Assembly: GCA_003573975.1 (NCBI GenBank) | Contig: AP018533.1 | Location: 2,294,001 to 2,358,000 of the forward strand | DNA length: 64,000 nucleotides | Reading direction: 5' to 3' | Source of the DNA: Clostridiales bacterium CCNA10 | GTDB taxonomy: Bacteria; Bacillota; Clostridia; Oscillospirales; Oscillospiraceae | Part shown: positions 43,694-51,609 of the stretch, one piece after another | Layout: each line of letters begins with the position of its first letter | Numbering within the stretch: the first letter of the stretch is position 1 | Translations under genes and position numbers: made by a program | Notes under the pieces: generated by a model | Told to the model about the DNA's origin: nothing | The model's input: the letters and a program-made list of their open reading frames with translations, nothing else | Database searches by the model: none

Positions 43694-45001
43694 ATGGAAC
43701 GAAACTACACCACACAGATGGACGCCGCCCGCCGCGGCATCCTCACCCCCGAGCTGGAGACCGTCGCCCGGAAGGAGCAGATGCGCCCTGAGGAGCTCAT
43801 GCCACTGGTGGCAGAGGGCAAGGTGGCCATCCCCGCCAACCGCCTGCACTCCTGCCTGGACGCCCAGGGGATCGGCTCCATGCTCCGCACCAAGATCAAT
43901 GTGAACCTGGGGGTCTCCCGGGACTGCAAGGACTATGATGTGGAGATGGAGAAGGTCCGCTCCGCGGTGTCCATGGGGGCGGAGGCCATCATGGACCTGT
44001 CCAGCCACGGCAACACCCAGCCCTTCCGCCGTAAGCTCACCGCCGAGTGCCCCGCCATGATCGGCACCGTCCCCGTCTATGACAGCGTCATCCACTATCA
44101 GCGGGACCTGGATACCCTCTCCGCCCGGGACTTTATCGATGTGATCCGCCTCCACGCCCAGGACGGCGTGGACTTCGTCACCCTCCACTGCGGCATCACC
44201 CGAAAGACCATCGACCAGATCCGGAAGCATAAGCGGAAAATGAACATTGTCTCCCGGGGCGGCTCCCTGGTGTTCGCCTGGATGTGCATGACCGGGGAGG
44301 AGAACCCCTTCTACGAATATTATGACGAGATCCTGGACATCTGCCGGGAGTACGACGTGACCATCTCTCTGGGGGACGCCTGCCGCCCCGGCTGTCTGGC
44401 CGACGCCACCGACGTGTGCCAGATCGAGGAGCTGGTCCGGCTGGGCGAGCTGACCCGCCGGGCCTGGGAGAAGGACGTGCAGGTCATGGTGGAGGGCCCC
44501 GGCCATGTGCCCCTGGACCAGATCGCCGCCAACATGAAGGTCCAGCAGACCCTCTGCATGGGAGCCCCCTTCTATGTGCTTGGGCCTCTGGTCACCGACA
44601 TCGCCCCCGGCTATGACCACATCACCGCCGCCATCGGCGGGGCAGTGGCCGCCATGCACGGGGCCGCCTTCCTGTGCTATGTCACCCCCGCCGAGCACCT
44701 GGCCCTCCCCAACCTGGACGACGTGAAGCAGGGCATCATGGCCAGCAAGATCGCCGCCCACGCCGCCGACATCGCCAAGGGCGTCCGGGGCGCCCGGGAG
44801 ATCGATGACAAAATGGGGGACGCCCGCCGGGCCCTGGACTGGGAGGGGCAGTGGGCCTGCGCCCTGGACCCGGAGACCGCCAGATCCATCCGGGCCGACC
44901 GCGCCCCGGAGCACGACGACTCCTGCTCCATGTGCGGCAAGTTCTGCGCTGTGCGCAGCATGAACAAGGCACTCAACGGGGAGCACATCGATATTCTCTG
45001 A
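43694..45001 (+). CDS. thiC: Phosphomethylpyrimidine synthase
   Basis: 435 residues, the short clostridial form. The C-terminal cluster motif C-x2-C-x4-C (CSMCGKFC) binds the [4Fe-4S] cluster. [17 protein letters not shown] and [10 protein letters not shown] are family blocks. It rearranges aminoimidazole ribotide to HMP-P. AAAGGAG supports ATG at 43694. It closes the operon. Confidence 0.96.
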   Translation: MERNYTTQMDAARRGILTPELETVARKEQMRPEELMPLVAEGKVAIPANRLHSCLDAQGIGSMLRTKINVNLGVSRDCKDYDVEMEKVRSAVSMGAEAIMDLSSHGNTQPFRRKLTAECPAMIGTVPVYDSVIHYQRDLDTLSARDFIDVIRLHAQDGVDFVTLHCGITRKTIDQIRKHKRKMNIVSRGGSLVFAWMCMTGEENPFYEYYDEILDICREYDVTISLGDACRPGCLADATDVCQIEELVRLGELTRRAWEKDVQVMVEGPGHVPLDQIAANMKVQQTLCMGAPFYVLGPLVTDIAPGYDHITAAIGGAVAAMHGAAFLCYVTPAEHLALPNLDDVKQGIMASKIAAHAADIAKGVRGAREIDDKMGDARRALDWEGQWACALDPETARSIRADRAPEHDDSCSMCGKFCAVRSMNKALNGEHIDIL

Positions 45002-45046
45002 TCTCGCCCGGCTGAACCTTTCCTGTCTCTTGTCCTCGAATGAAGA

Positions 45047-45077
45047 ACCAGGCCGCCAGGCCTGGTCCTTCTTTTTT
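45047..45077 (+). terminator. Terminator of the thiamine operon
   Basis: Stem ACCAGGCC/GGCCTGGT with a four-base loop, then CCTTCTTTTTT. Confidence 0.85.
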
Positions 45078-45147
45078 CAAGCAGTCCCCTTTTTCCGCTT
45101 CTGTCATAGGATAGAGGGAATGACACTGATTTGGGAGGTACCGTTAC

Positions 45148-45726
45148 ATGGATCAGCAGCTGTCGGAACGCGGCCTTTCGCTGCGCCCCTTTGACCCCGA
45201 GGTCTTTGCCCGGGTCTGGAGCCGGGTCATGCCCGACCAGGCCCTCAGTCCCATCCAGCCCGCGCTCCCTGCGCTCCGTTCCCCGGCGCAGACCGCCCCC
45301 GCGCCCTCCTGTCTCGGGGAGGGCTCCGCCCGGTATGTCCCCCAGCTGGAGGCGCTCATGGACCAGCTCCACGCCGCTCTGGGGTCGGTCCGCCAGCTGG
45401 CCCGGCGGGGCGGAGGCCGGGCCTCCCGCCTGCTGGCCTCCCTCGCCGCCGACCAGCAGCGGCAGCTCCGCCGCCTGTCCGCCGCCTATTTTCTCATCAC
45501 CGGCCGGCGCTATGCTCCCAAGGGGCAGGGGGCCGCCCCCTCTGGACCGCTGTCCTCCGCCTTGCGCACCCTGTTTCAGCAGGCCCAGCAGTGCGCCGCC
45601 CAGGCCGCCGTGCTGGCCCGGACAGTTTCGGATGACCCCTGTCTCAGCCGACTGCTGGAGGACATCCAGGACGAGGCCCAGTCCCACGCCGCCCAGATCC
45701 GGGTCCTTCTGGAAGAGCTTCTGTAA
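45148..45726 (+). CDS. Ferritin-like-fold protein with most metal ligands replaced
   Basis: 192 residues. After a Pro/Ala-rich N-terminus (about 1-65) come four predicted helices. DQQRQLRRLSAAYFLITGRRY and EAQSHAAQIRVLLEELL occupy the places where rubrerythrin-like proteins have E-x-x-H metal ligands; here most are Gln or Asp. A non-ferroxidase structural or spore-related role is possible, but function is unknown. GGGAGG lies upstream of the ATG at 45148. Confidence 0.5.
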   Translation: MDQQLSERGLSLRPFDPEVFARVWSRVMPDQALSPIQPALPALRSPAQTAPAPSCLGEGSARYVPQLEALMDQLHAALGSVRQLARRGGGRASRLLASLAADQQRQLRRLSAAYFLITGRRYAPKGQGAAPSGPLSSALRTLFQQAQQCAAQAAVLARTVSDDPCLSRLLEDIQDEAQSHAAQIRVLLEELL

Positions 45727-45819
45727 AAATCCCCCTGGTCGCGGGCCGCCTCCTGTGGTAAAGTGAAGGCAGGTGCGCCCTCCACCGGACGGAGCCCGCG
45801 CCGGAAAGGGGCTGCTTCC

Positions 45820-46785
45820 ATGATCCGTACCACACACTTCCACTATCCCTCCGCCCGGGACGGCTGCTCCATCCACGCTCTGGAGTGGGCCCCGGAGGGG
45901 CCGCCCCGGGGGATCGTTCATCTGGTCCACGGGATCTCGGAACACATCGGCCGCTATGACGAGACCGCCCGCTTTTTGGCGGAACACGGCTTTTTGGTGT
46001 GCGGCGAGGACCACCTGGGCCACGGACGGACGGTGACCGACGGATCCTATGGCTTTTTCGCCCCGGAGAACGGCTGGACCCTGGCGGCCCGGGACGTCCG
46101 TGCCCTGCGAAAGCTGGAGGGGGCGCGCCATCCGAATCTCCCTTATTTTCTCCTGGGGCACTCTATGGGCTCCTTTCTCACCCGGACCTATCTGATCCTG
46201 TGGCCGGGCACGGTGTCCGGCGCTGTGCTGATGGGCACCGGACAGGAGCCCGCACCTTTGGTGGCGCTGGGCAAACGCATCTCAGCCCTGGAGTGCCGCC
46301 GCCTGGGTCCCCGTGGGGTCAGTCCGCTGGTACACACCCTGTCCCTTGGCGCGTACAACCGGCGCTTCCGCCCCAGCCGCACCCCCTCCGACTGGCTCTC
46401 CCGGGACCCGGCGGAGGTGGACGCCTTTCTCGCCGACCCCCTCTGCCAGTCCCGCCCCACCGTCTCCCTGTTCCGGGACATGATGGGCGGCCTCCAGCTC
46501 ATCGCCCGGCGGGACCAGCTGGCCCGGATGGATCCCTCCGTCCCGGTCTGCTTTCTCTCCGGCCAGGAGGACCCGGTGGGCGGCATGGGCCGCGGCGTGG
46601 AACAGGTGGTCCGAATGTTTCAGGACGCCGGCTGCCGGGACCTCTCCCTCCACCTCTATCCCGGGGCCCGGCATGAACTCTTCCATGAGCAGAACCGCCG
46701 GGAGGTGTGGGCCGATCTGCTGGACTGGCTGGAAGACCGTCTGCCGCCCTCCGGCCCACTTGACGGAGGAACGCCGAACGGCTAA
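45820..46785 (+). CDS. Alpha/beta hydrolase, monoacylglycerol lipase / lysophospholipase type
   Basis: 321 residues. The nucleophile is Ser115 in GHSMG; the acid is in SGQEDPVGG and the histidine in GARHELFHE. HLVHGISEHIGRY is the oxyanion-hole region of the PldB/MGL group. The protein should hydrolyse lysophospholipids or monoglycerides; no signal peptide is seen. ATG at 45820 with GAAAGGGG upstream is preferred to an earlier in-frame codon. It is 33 bases from the next gene, so an operon is likely. Confidence 0.88.
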   Translation: MIRTTHFHYPSARDGCSIHALEWAPEGPPRGIVHLVHGISEHIGRYDETARFLAEHGFLVCGEDHLGHGRTVTDGSYGFFAPENGWTLAARDVRALRKLEGARHPNLPYFLLGHSMGSFLTRTYLILWPGTVSGAVLMGTGQEPAPLVALGKRISALECRRLGPRGVSPLVHTLSLGAYNRRFRPSRTPSDWLSRDPAEVDAFLADPLCQSRPTVSLFRDMMGGLQLIARRDQLARMDPSVPVCFLSGQEDPVGGMGRGVEQVVRMFQDAGCRDLSLHLYPGARHELFHEQNRREVWADLLDWLEDRLPPSGPLDGGTPNG

Positions 46786-46817
46786 AATACAAAAGAATTG
46801 TATAAGGAGGGGTTTTT

Positions 46818-47831
46818 GTGACCTATCAAGACGTACTGGCGGCCGCCCGCACCTGCAGCGGTCCCTACTGTAAAGCCTGCCCGGTATGCAATGGCCGGGC
46901 CTGCGGCAGCACGATGCCCGGTCCGGGCTCCAAGGGCACCGGCACCGTGGCCGTCCGCAACTACGAGGCATGGCAGTCTCTCTGCCTCAACATGGACACC
47001 ATCTGCGAGAACAAACCGGTGGACACCCGCTTCTCTTTCTTTGGCGAGACTTATCAGCTCCCCGTCTTTGCCGGCCCTGTGGGCGCGGTGAACCTCCACT
47101 ATGGGGACAAGTTCAACGACATGGAGTACAACAACATCCTGGTCCCCGCCTGTGCGGATGCAGGCATTGCCGCCTTCACTGGCGACGGCACCAACCCGGA
47201 TGTGTTCACCGCCGCCGCTGCCGCCATCGGCGCCGCCGGGGGCCGGGGCATCCCCACGGTGAAGCCCTGGGACCGGGATACCCTGTACGCCAAGCTGGAC
47301 AGCGCCAAGGCCTCCGGGGCCAAGGTGTTCGCCATGGACATCGACGCCGCCGGCCTGCCCTTCCTCAAGGGGCTGACACCTCCCGCCGGCTCCAAGACGG
47401 TGCAGGAGCTGCGGGAGATCATCGAGTATGTCAAGCTCCCCTTCCTCATCAAAGGCATCATGACCGCTGCGGGGGCCCGGAAGGCCCTGGAGGCCGGCGC
47501 CTCCGGCATCATCGTCTCCAACCACGGCGGCCGCGTCCAGGACGGCGTCCCCGCCACCGCCCAGGTCCTGCCCGCCATCGCCGACGCGGTGAAGGGGCAG
47601 ATGACCATTCTGGTGGACGGCGGCATCCGCACTGGTGTGGATGTGTGCAAGGCCCTGGCCCTGGGGGCCGATGGCGTGCTGCTGGCCCGCCCATACGTCA
47701 CCGCAGTCTACGGCGGTGGGGCGGAGGGCGTCCGGCTGCTCACCCAGAAACTGAAGGGCGAGCTGGAGGACACCATGGCCATGTGCGGCGTTCACAGCCT
47801 GTCCGAGATCTCACGGGAGCTGCTGTTCTAA
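46818..47831 (+). CDS. FMN-dependent alpha-hydroxy-acid dehydrogenase family protein with N-terminal cysteine cluster
   Basis: 337 residues. The FMN TIM-barrel is clear: LPVFAGPVGAVN, FLIKGIMTAAGARKALEAGA (catalytic lysine), SNHGGR (active-site histidine and arginine) and VDGGIRTGVDV. The extra N-terminal CKACPVCNGRAC (C-x2-C-x2-C-x4-C) could bind an Fe-S cluster or zinc. A lactate-type or isopentenyl-isomerase-like reaction is possible; the substrate is unknown. The start is GTG at 46818 after AAGGAGGGG. Confidence 0.82.
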   Translation: MTYQDVLAAARTCSGPYCKACPVCNGRACGSTMPGPGSKGTGTVAVRNYEAWQSLCLNMDTICENKPVDTRFSFFGETYQLPVFAGPVGAVNLHYGDKFNDMEYNNILVPACADAGIAAFTGDGTNPDVFTAAAAAIGAAGGRGIPTVKPWDRDTLYAKLDSAKASGAKVFAMDIDAAGLPFLKGLTPPAGSKTVQELREIIEYVKLPFLIKGIMTAAGARKALEAGASGIIVSNHGGRVQDGVPATAQVLPAIADAVKGQMTILVDGGIRTGVDVCKALALGADGVLLARPYVTAVYGGGAEGVRLLTQKLKGELEDTMAMCGVHSLSEISRELLF

Positions 47832-47876
47832 GCCCCCGCCAGCCGCAAAACAAATCCCGCCGGCCCTGTCGGCCCA

Positions 47877-47916
47877 CCCGCCCGGTATCGGAGATACTGG
47901 GCGGGATTTTGTTTTT
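47877..47916 (+). terminator. Terminator after FMN enzyme
   Basis: Stem CCCGCCCGGTATC with GATACTGGGCGGG (one mismatch), then ATTTTGTTTTT. Confidence 0.88.
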
Positions 47917-47992
47917 CCCCGCAGGCCGCCGTTTTTATTTTTTGTATATTTCGTCATTTTTTATTCTTTTCATATAAATTAATATGTGCATA

Positions 47993-48021
47993 TTGAAAGA
48001 GAAGGCACTCTGTGATATAAT
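47993..48021 (+). promoter_or_regulatory. Promoter of the secreted M14 peptidase
   Basis: -35 TTGAAA and -10 TATAAT with a 17-base spacer; leader about 115 bases. Confidence 0.8.
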
Positions 48022-48142
48022 ACGATCAACCATTTGGAGCGAGGCTTTGGACCACCGGAAAGGAGAAAAAATGTTGTGTCAGGCGTCCACTCCCGCTCCT
48101 CATCGGCCCTGTTCTCAGCTTGAAAAGAAAAGGAGTGTTAAC

Positions 48143-50419
48143 ATGAAAGCGACCCGAACCCACCAATGGACCAGCCTGCTGCTGTCCGGAGCGCTCGTAG
48201 CCGGCATGATGATCACCCCCTCCCTGGCTGCAGGCGGCGCAGAATTGGAATTCCAGTATCCCTCAGACGTCAAGGCCGAGGACGTCACCATCACCGTACA
48301 TGAAGGTGTTCCCGCCGACAGCGGCGAGGACGCCGTCAAGGCCCTGCCCGAGGTGAAAAAGAACGCAGAGGGCGACTATCTGGTCAGCGAGCCCGGCACA
48401 TACAGCTACTGGGTCCGGGGCGATGGCTACTACAATGTTTGCAAGATCTTCAACGTAACGCAGAAGGACCTGGACGCCGGCTCTCTGAAGCTGGAGGTGG
48501 AGACGGGGAAGATGGCCTATACAGGCTATGAGCCCACCTCTCCCAACCTGGCAAACGTGCCTGAGAACTATGACCAGGGCGCCCGGGACTCCCTGCTGAT
48601 CCTCTGGTCGGACGAGGTGCTGGACGAGTACTTCTCCACCGACACGCTGAAGAATTTCAAGGAATATGACACCCCCTTCTTCACCAAGGACCGGGCCGAC
48701 CATCAGTTCACCACCCAGGATGAGATGATGAGCTATCTGACGGCGAAGGACCAGGCGGAAGAGGATATGTACCTGTACAGCCTGGGCAAGACCCCCGCCT
48801 ATCAGTACGATATGCCCATCGCCGTATTCACCGAGACCGACCTGTCCTCCGCCAAATCTCTGGAGGAGGCCGGCGAGCTGGTCAGCGATAACGGCAAGCT
48901 CACCGTCTGGATCCAGTCCCAGATCCATCCCAACGAGCCCGCCGCCGGCGAAGGTGCGCTGGTCATGGTCTCCGACCTGTGCGGCAGCTACGGCGAGGAG
49001 GTGCTGGACGACGTCAATGTGATCGTCATTCCCCGCATCAATCCCGACGGCTCCTATCTGTTCACCCGTTCCACCTATCAGGGCTTCGACATGAACCGGG
49101 ACCACATGGCCCTCAAGGCCCCGGAGCTGGCCTACCTGCACACCGCTTACCAGTACTTCATGCCAGAGGTGGTCATGGACGGCCATGAGTTCACCTTCTA
49201 CGGCGTCACTGAGGACGGCTATATGAAGAACGCCGACGATATGCAGTCCACCCCCGCCAGCAGCCTGAACAACGATCCTCTGGTCAACCAGCTGGCCGAG
49301 GAGGCCGTGGACGGCCTGCACAAGAACGCCACTGACTCCGGCCTGCGGGTCTACCACTACGGCACCACCGTAAATAACCCCATCGGCCGCGCCTATTACG
49401 GCCTGTACAACTCCATCTCCATCCTGGTGGAGACCCGCGGCATCGGCGCCGGCTCCACCAACTTCGCCCGCCGGGTCTACTCCCAGCAGAACGCCGCCCA
49501 CTCCATCATTGATTACGCCGTGGCCAACGACGACGCCATCAACAAGGCTGTGGCCGACGCCCGCGCCCAGGTCGCCGAGGACGGCAAGGTCTTTGACGCT
49601 GAGGACACCGTGATCCTCCAGCAGGTCGCCTCCGGCAAGACCCAGTCCCCCACCGCCCTGACCCGCTATCAGTACAACATGGATGGCAGCGACGCCAAAA
49701 CCTCTTCCGCCACCCTGTCCATGAACGACACCGTGGTGCGCAGCCGCATCCGTCCCACCGCTTACGTCATCCCCAAGGACATCCCCAACGCGGAGAAGAT
49801 CCTGTACATCCTCCAGAATCAGGGTGCGGAGTACTATGAGCTGGAGCCCGGCTCCACCGCCGAACTGAAGCAGTACTACTATGTGGGCGAGTACACCTAC
49901 AACGAGAAGAAGGCCGGCTTCACCGCCGATCTGCGGGACGCCGCCAAGGTCACCTTTGAAAAGGGCGCGTACGTCATCCCCATGGATCAGGTCTCCGGCA
50001 ACGTCATCGCCATGATCATGGAGCCCGACGTCAACGACTCCAACGGCTATGACGGCACTCTGGTGCAGTACGGCGTGGTCTCCTATGATGAGACCACCAA
50101 GAACTTCCCCATCTACCGCTATGAGGGCAACGACCCCCGGACCACTCTGGTGAGCAACGCCGCCGAGCAGCCCGTGGAACCTGAAACCCCCGAGCAGCCC
50201 ACCGAGCCTGAGCAGCCTGTGGAGCCCGAAAAGCCCGCCGAGCCTCAGCAGCCCGCCGGCTCTTACACCGTGAAGGCCGGCGATTCCCTGTGGTCCATCG
50301 CCCAGAAGCACCTGGGCACCGGCACCAAGTGGGAGGTCATTTACAAGGCCAACCAGGACCTGCTCCAGAACCCCAACCAGATCCAGATCGGCCAGGTCCT
50401 CACCATTCCCGCCGCATAA
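48143..50419 (+). CDS. Secreted M14-family zinc carboxypeptidase with C-terminal LysM domain
   Basis: 758 residues. The signal peptide (about 1-30) ends near PSLAAG. The M14 zinc site is HPNE (about H263 and E266) with the third ligand in DGHE (about H348). The catalytic glutamate is in VETRGIG (about 429). A Pro/Glu-rich linker (about 678-706) leads to one LysM (SYTVKAGDSLWSIAQKHLG), so the enzyme should stay on peptidoglycan. It probably trims peptides outside the cell, either wall stem peptides or dietary peptides. AAAAGGAG precedes the ATG at 48143; the upstream open frame covers the promoter. Confidence 0.88.
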   Translation: MKATRTHQWTSLLLSGALVAGMMITPSLAAGGAELEFQYPSDVKAEDVTITVHEGVPADSGEDAVKALPEVKKNAEGDYLVSEPGTYSYWVRGDGYYNVCKIFNVTQKDLDAGSLKLEVETGKMAYTGYEPTSPNLANVPENYDQGARDSLLILWSDEVLDEYFSTDTLKNFKEYDTPFFTKDRADHQFTTQDEMMSYLTAKDQAEEDMYLYSLGKTPAYQYDMPIAVFTETDLSSAKSLEEAGELVSDNGKLTVWIQSQIHPNEPAAGEGALVMVSDLCGSYGEEVLDDVNVIVIPRINPDGSYLFTRSTYQGFDMNRDHMALKAPELAYLHTAYQYFMPEVVMDGHEFTFYGVTEDGYMKNADDMQSTPASSLNNDPLVNQLAEEAVDGLHKNATDSGLRVYHYGTTVNNPIGRAYYGLYNSISILVETRGIGAGSTNFARRVYSQQNAAHSIIDYAVANDDAINKAVADARAQVAEDGKVFDAEDTVILQQVASGKTQSPTALTRYQYNMDGSDAKTSSATLSMNDTVVRSRIRPTAYVIPKDIPNAEKILYILQNQGAEYYELEPGSTAELKQYYYVGEYTYNEKKAGFTADLRDAAKVTFEKGAYVIPMDQVSGNVIAMIMEPDVNDSNGYDGTLVQYGVVSYDETTKNFPIYRYEGNDPRTTLVSNAAEQPVEPETPEQPTEPEQPVEPEKPAEPQQPAGSYTVKAGDSLWSIAQKHLGTGTKWEVIYKANQDLLQNPNQIQIGQVLTIPAA

Positions 50420-50439
50420 CCACAAGCTGTCAATCATCC

Positions 50440-50471
50440 AAAGGAGGCGTCCCGGCTGGGACGCCTCCTTC
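50440..50471 (+). terminator. Hairpin terminator after M14 peptidase
   Basis: Perfect 13-base stem AAGGAGGCGTCCC/GGGACGCCTCCTT with a four-base loop; the following T run is short. Confidence 0.7.
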
Positions 50472-50574
50472 TCGATCATCCTTTGGACGGAACCAGTCAA
50501 TCAACACCTCCCTCCGCCGCTTTGACGAAGGGCGGTGCTCCTTTACGCAGGTCGCTCAGCAGCCTGTTCCTCTT

Positions 50575-51051
50575 TCATGATAAATTTAAGATCATAATAT
50601 ATTCTTCACTATTTTCAGCAGCAACAGTGAATCCCACTTTCTCATACATCCTCACTGCATCATTACTTTTCTGAACGGATAAAGATATTTTTGAATATCC
50701 AGCCAATTTTTCTACTTGTATCAGTCGTTTCAACAATGAAGTTCCAATGCCTGATCTTCTGTACTGGGGGCAGACAGACATAGCAAGAGATGGCGTATCA
50801 TGATCAATGTGTCCATAATCATTCATAACCCTTGCCCAAATAGCTCCGACTATATTTCCTTGGATTTCTGCCACCAAGGCTTTATCGTGTTTTCGATTTC
50901 CAAATCCAACGATATATTCTTGTAACTCCGGACATTCTATCACTGATTTCGGCGGTGGTTCAATTCCGTCTGGAATATAGATTGCCTCGTACAAAAAATC
51001 ACCCAACAGGCCAAATTCTTCGTTTCTCATCTCTCGTATTACATAGTCCAT
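50575..51051 (-). CDS. GNAT-family N-acetyltransferase
   Basis: 158 residues. The acetyl-CoA-binding motif A is LAMSVCPQYRRSGIGTSLLK (V-x-P-x-x-R-x-x-G-x-G). SLSVQKSNDAVRMYEKVGF is motif B. The acceptor is unknown. Base composition is markedly AT-rich for the region, as for the SUKH gene, which suggests acquisition. It has its own promoter and converges on the M14 gene. Confidence 0.88.
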   Translation of the reverse strand: MDYVIREMRNEEFGLLGDFLYEAIYIPDGIEPPPKSVIECPELQEYIVGFGNRKHDKALVAEIQGNIVGAIWARVMNDYGHIDHDTPSLAMSVCPQYRRSGIGTSLLKRLIQVEKLAGYSKISLSVQKSNDAVRMYEKVGFTVAAENSEEYIMILNLS

Positions 51052-51087
51052 ATTTTCGCTCCAAATTACAATTTATTGTTTGGCTTT

Positions 51088-51116
51088 ACTGTACCACATT
51101 TTTATCGTTCAAGCAA
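51088..51116 (-). promoter_or_regulatory. GNAT-gene promoter
   Basis: -35 TTGCTT and -10 TACAGT on the minus strand, 17-base spacer. Confidence 0.5.
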
Positions 51117-51158
51117 TGTATATCAAGAATCGGCAGAGCGTGGTCCTCCCCTCCTGTG

Positions 51159-51205
51159 GTTGACATTGTAGACCTTCCGTGTTACAATCAGTCTACAAAG
51201 TAAAC
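51159..51205 (+). promoter_or_regulatory. blaI promoter with two BlaI-type operators
   Basis: -35 TTGACA (51160-51165) and -10 TACAAT (51183-51188), 17-base spacer. Two 15-base dyads of 7-1-7 form flank it: GTTGACATTGTAGAC (51159-51173, over the -35) and GTCTACAAAGTAAAC (51191-51205, after the -10). The half-sites TGTAGAC and GTCTACA are exact complements and fit BlaI/MecI sites. Confidence 0.8.
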
Positions 51206-51228
51206 CAACAGTCTGTGAGGTGAACGAT

Positions 51229-51609
51229 ATGGAACCGCTGACCCTGACCAACAGCGAGTGGTATGTGCTGGACAGCCTGTGGGAGCGCTCCCCCATGACG
51301 GTGATGGAGCTGGTGTCCGCCCTCCACGAGAAAGTGGGCTGGGCCAAAAGCACCACCATCACCACCCTGCGGCGGATGGAGGGCAAGGGCCTGCTCCACT
51401 GTCAGGTGGAGGGCCGCACCAGGCATTACACTCCGGCGGTGGAGCGGCAGAGCGCCGCCCGGCAGGAGACCCGGTCCTTCCTGGACCGGGTGTACCAAGG
51501 CAGTGTGGGATTGATGGTCTCCTCCCTGGTCCGGGACGAAGCCCTGAGCCGGGAGGATCTCGATCAGCTCTATGAAATTTTACGTCAGGCAGAGGAGGGA
51601 ATCACATGA
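51229..51609 (+). CDS. blaI: BlaI/MecI-family winged-helix repressor
   Basis: 126 residues. LTNSEWYVLDSLWERSPMTV and WAKSTTITTLRRMEGKGLL form the winged-helix domain that binds TACA/TGTA dyads. RTRHYTPAV is the wing. The C-terminal half serves dimerisation and is cleaved or released on signal from the M56 partner. ATG at 51229 has GAGGTGA six bases upstream. Its own promoter carries two fitting operators, so it is autoregulated. Confidence 0.9.
   Translation: MEPLTLTNSEWYVLDSLWERSPMTVMELVSALHEKVGWAKSTTITTLRRMEGKGLLHCQVEGRTRHYTPAVERQSAARQETRSFLDRVYQGSVGLMVSSLVRDEALSREDLDQLYEILRQAEEGIT

Noticed and set aside
42827..44986. 719-codon minus-strand frame across thiD and thiC
   Set aside because: It spans two certain genes and their junction; codon pattern is the reverse complement of thiD/thiC.
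45102..45147. Sigma-E promoter before the ferritin-like gene
   Set aside because: A CATAGGAT -10-like string occurs, but no KMATATT-type -35 lies 14 bases upstream.
48263..50500. 745-codon minus-strand frame opposite the M14 peptidase
   Set aside because: Composition is repetitive (Gly, Val, Leu, His) and no domain is visible; the plus-strand gene has signal peptide, zinc site and LysM.
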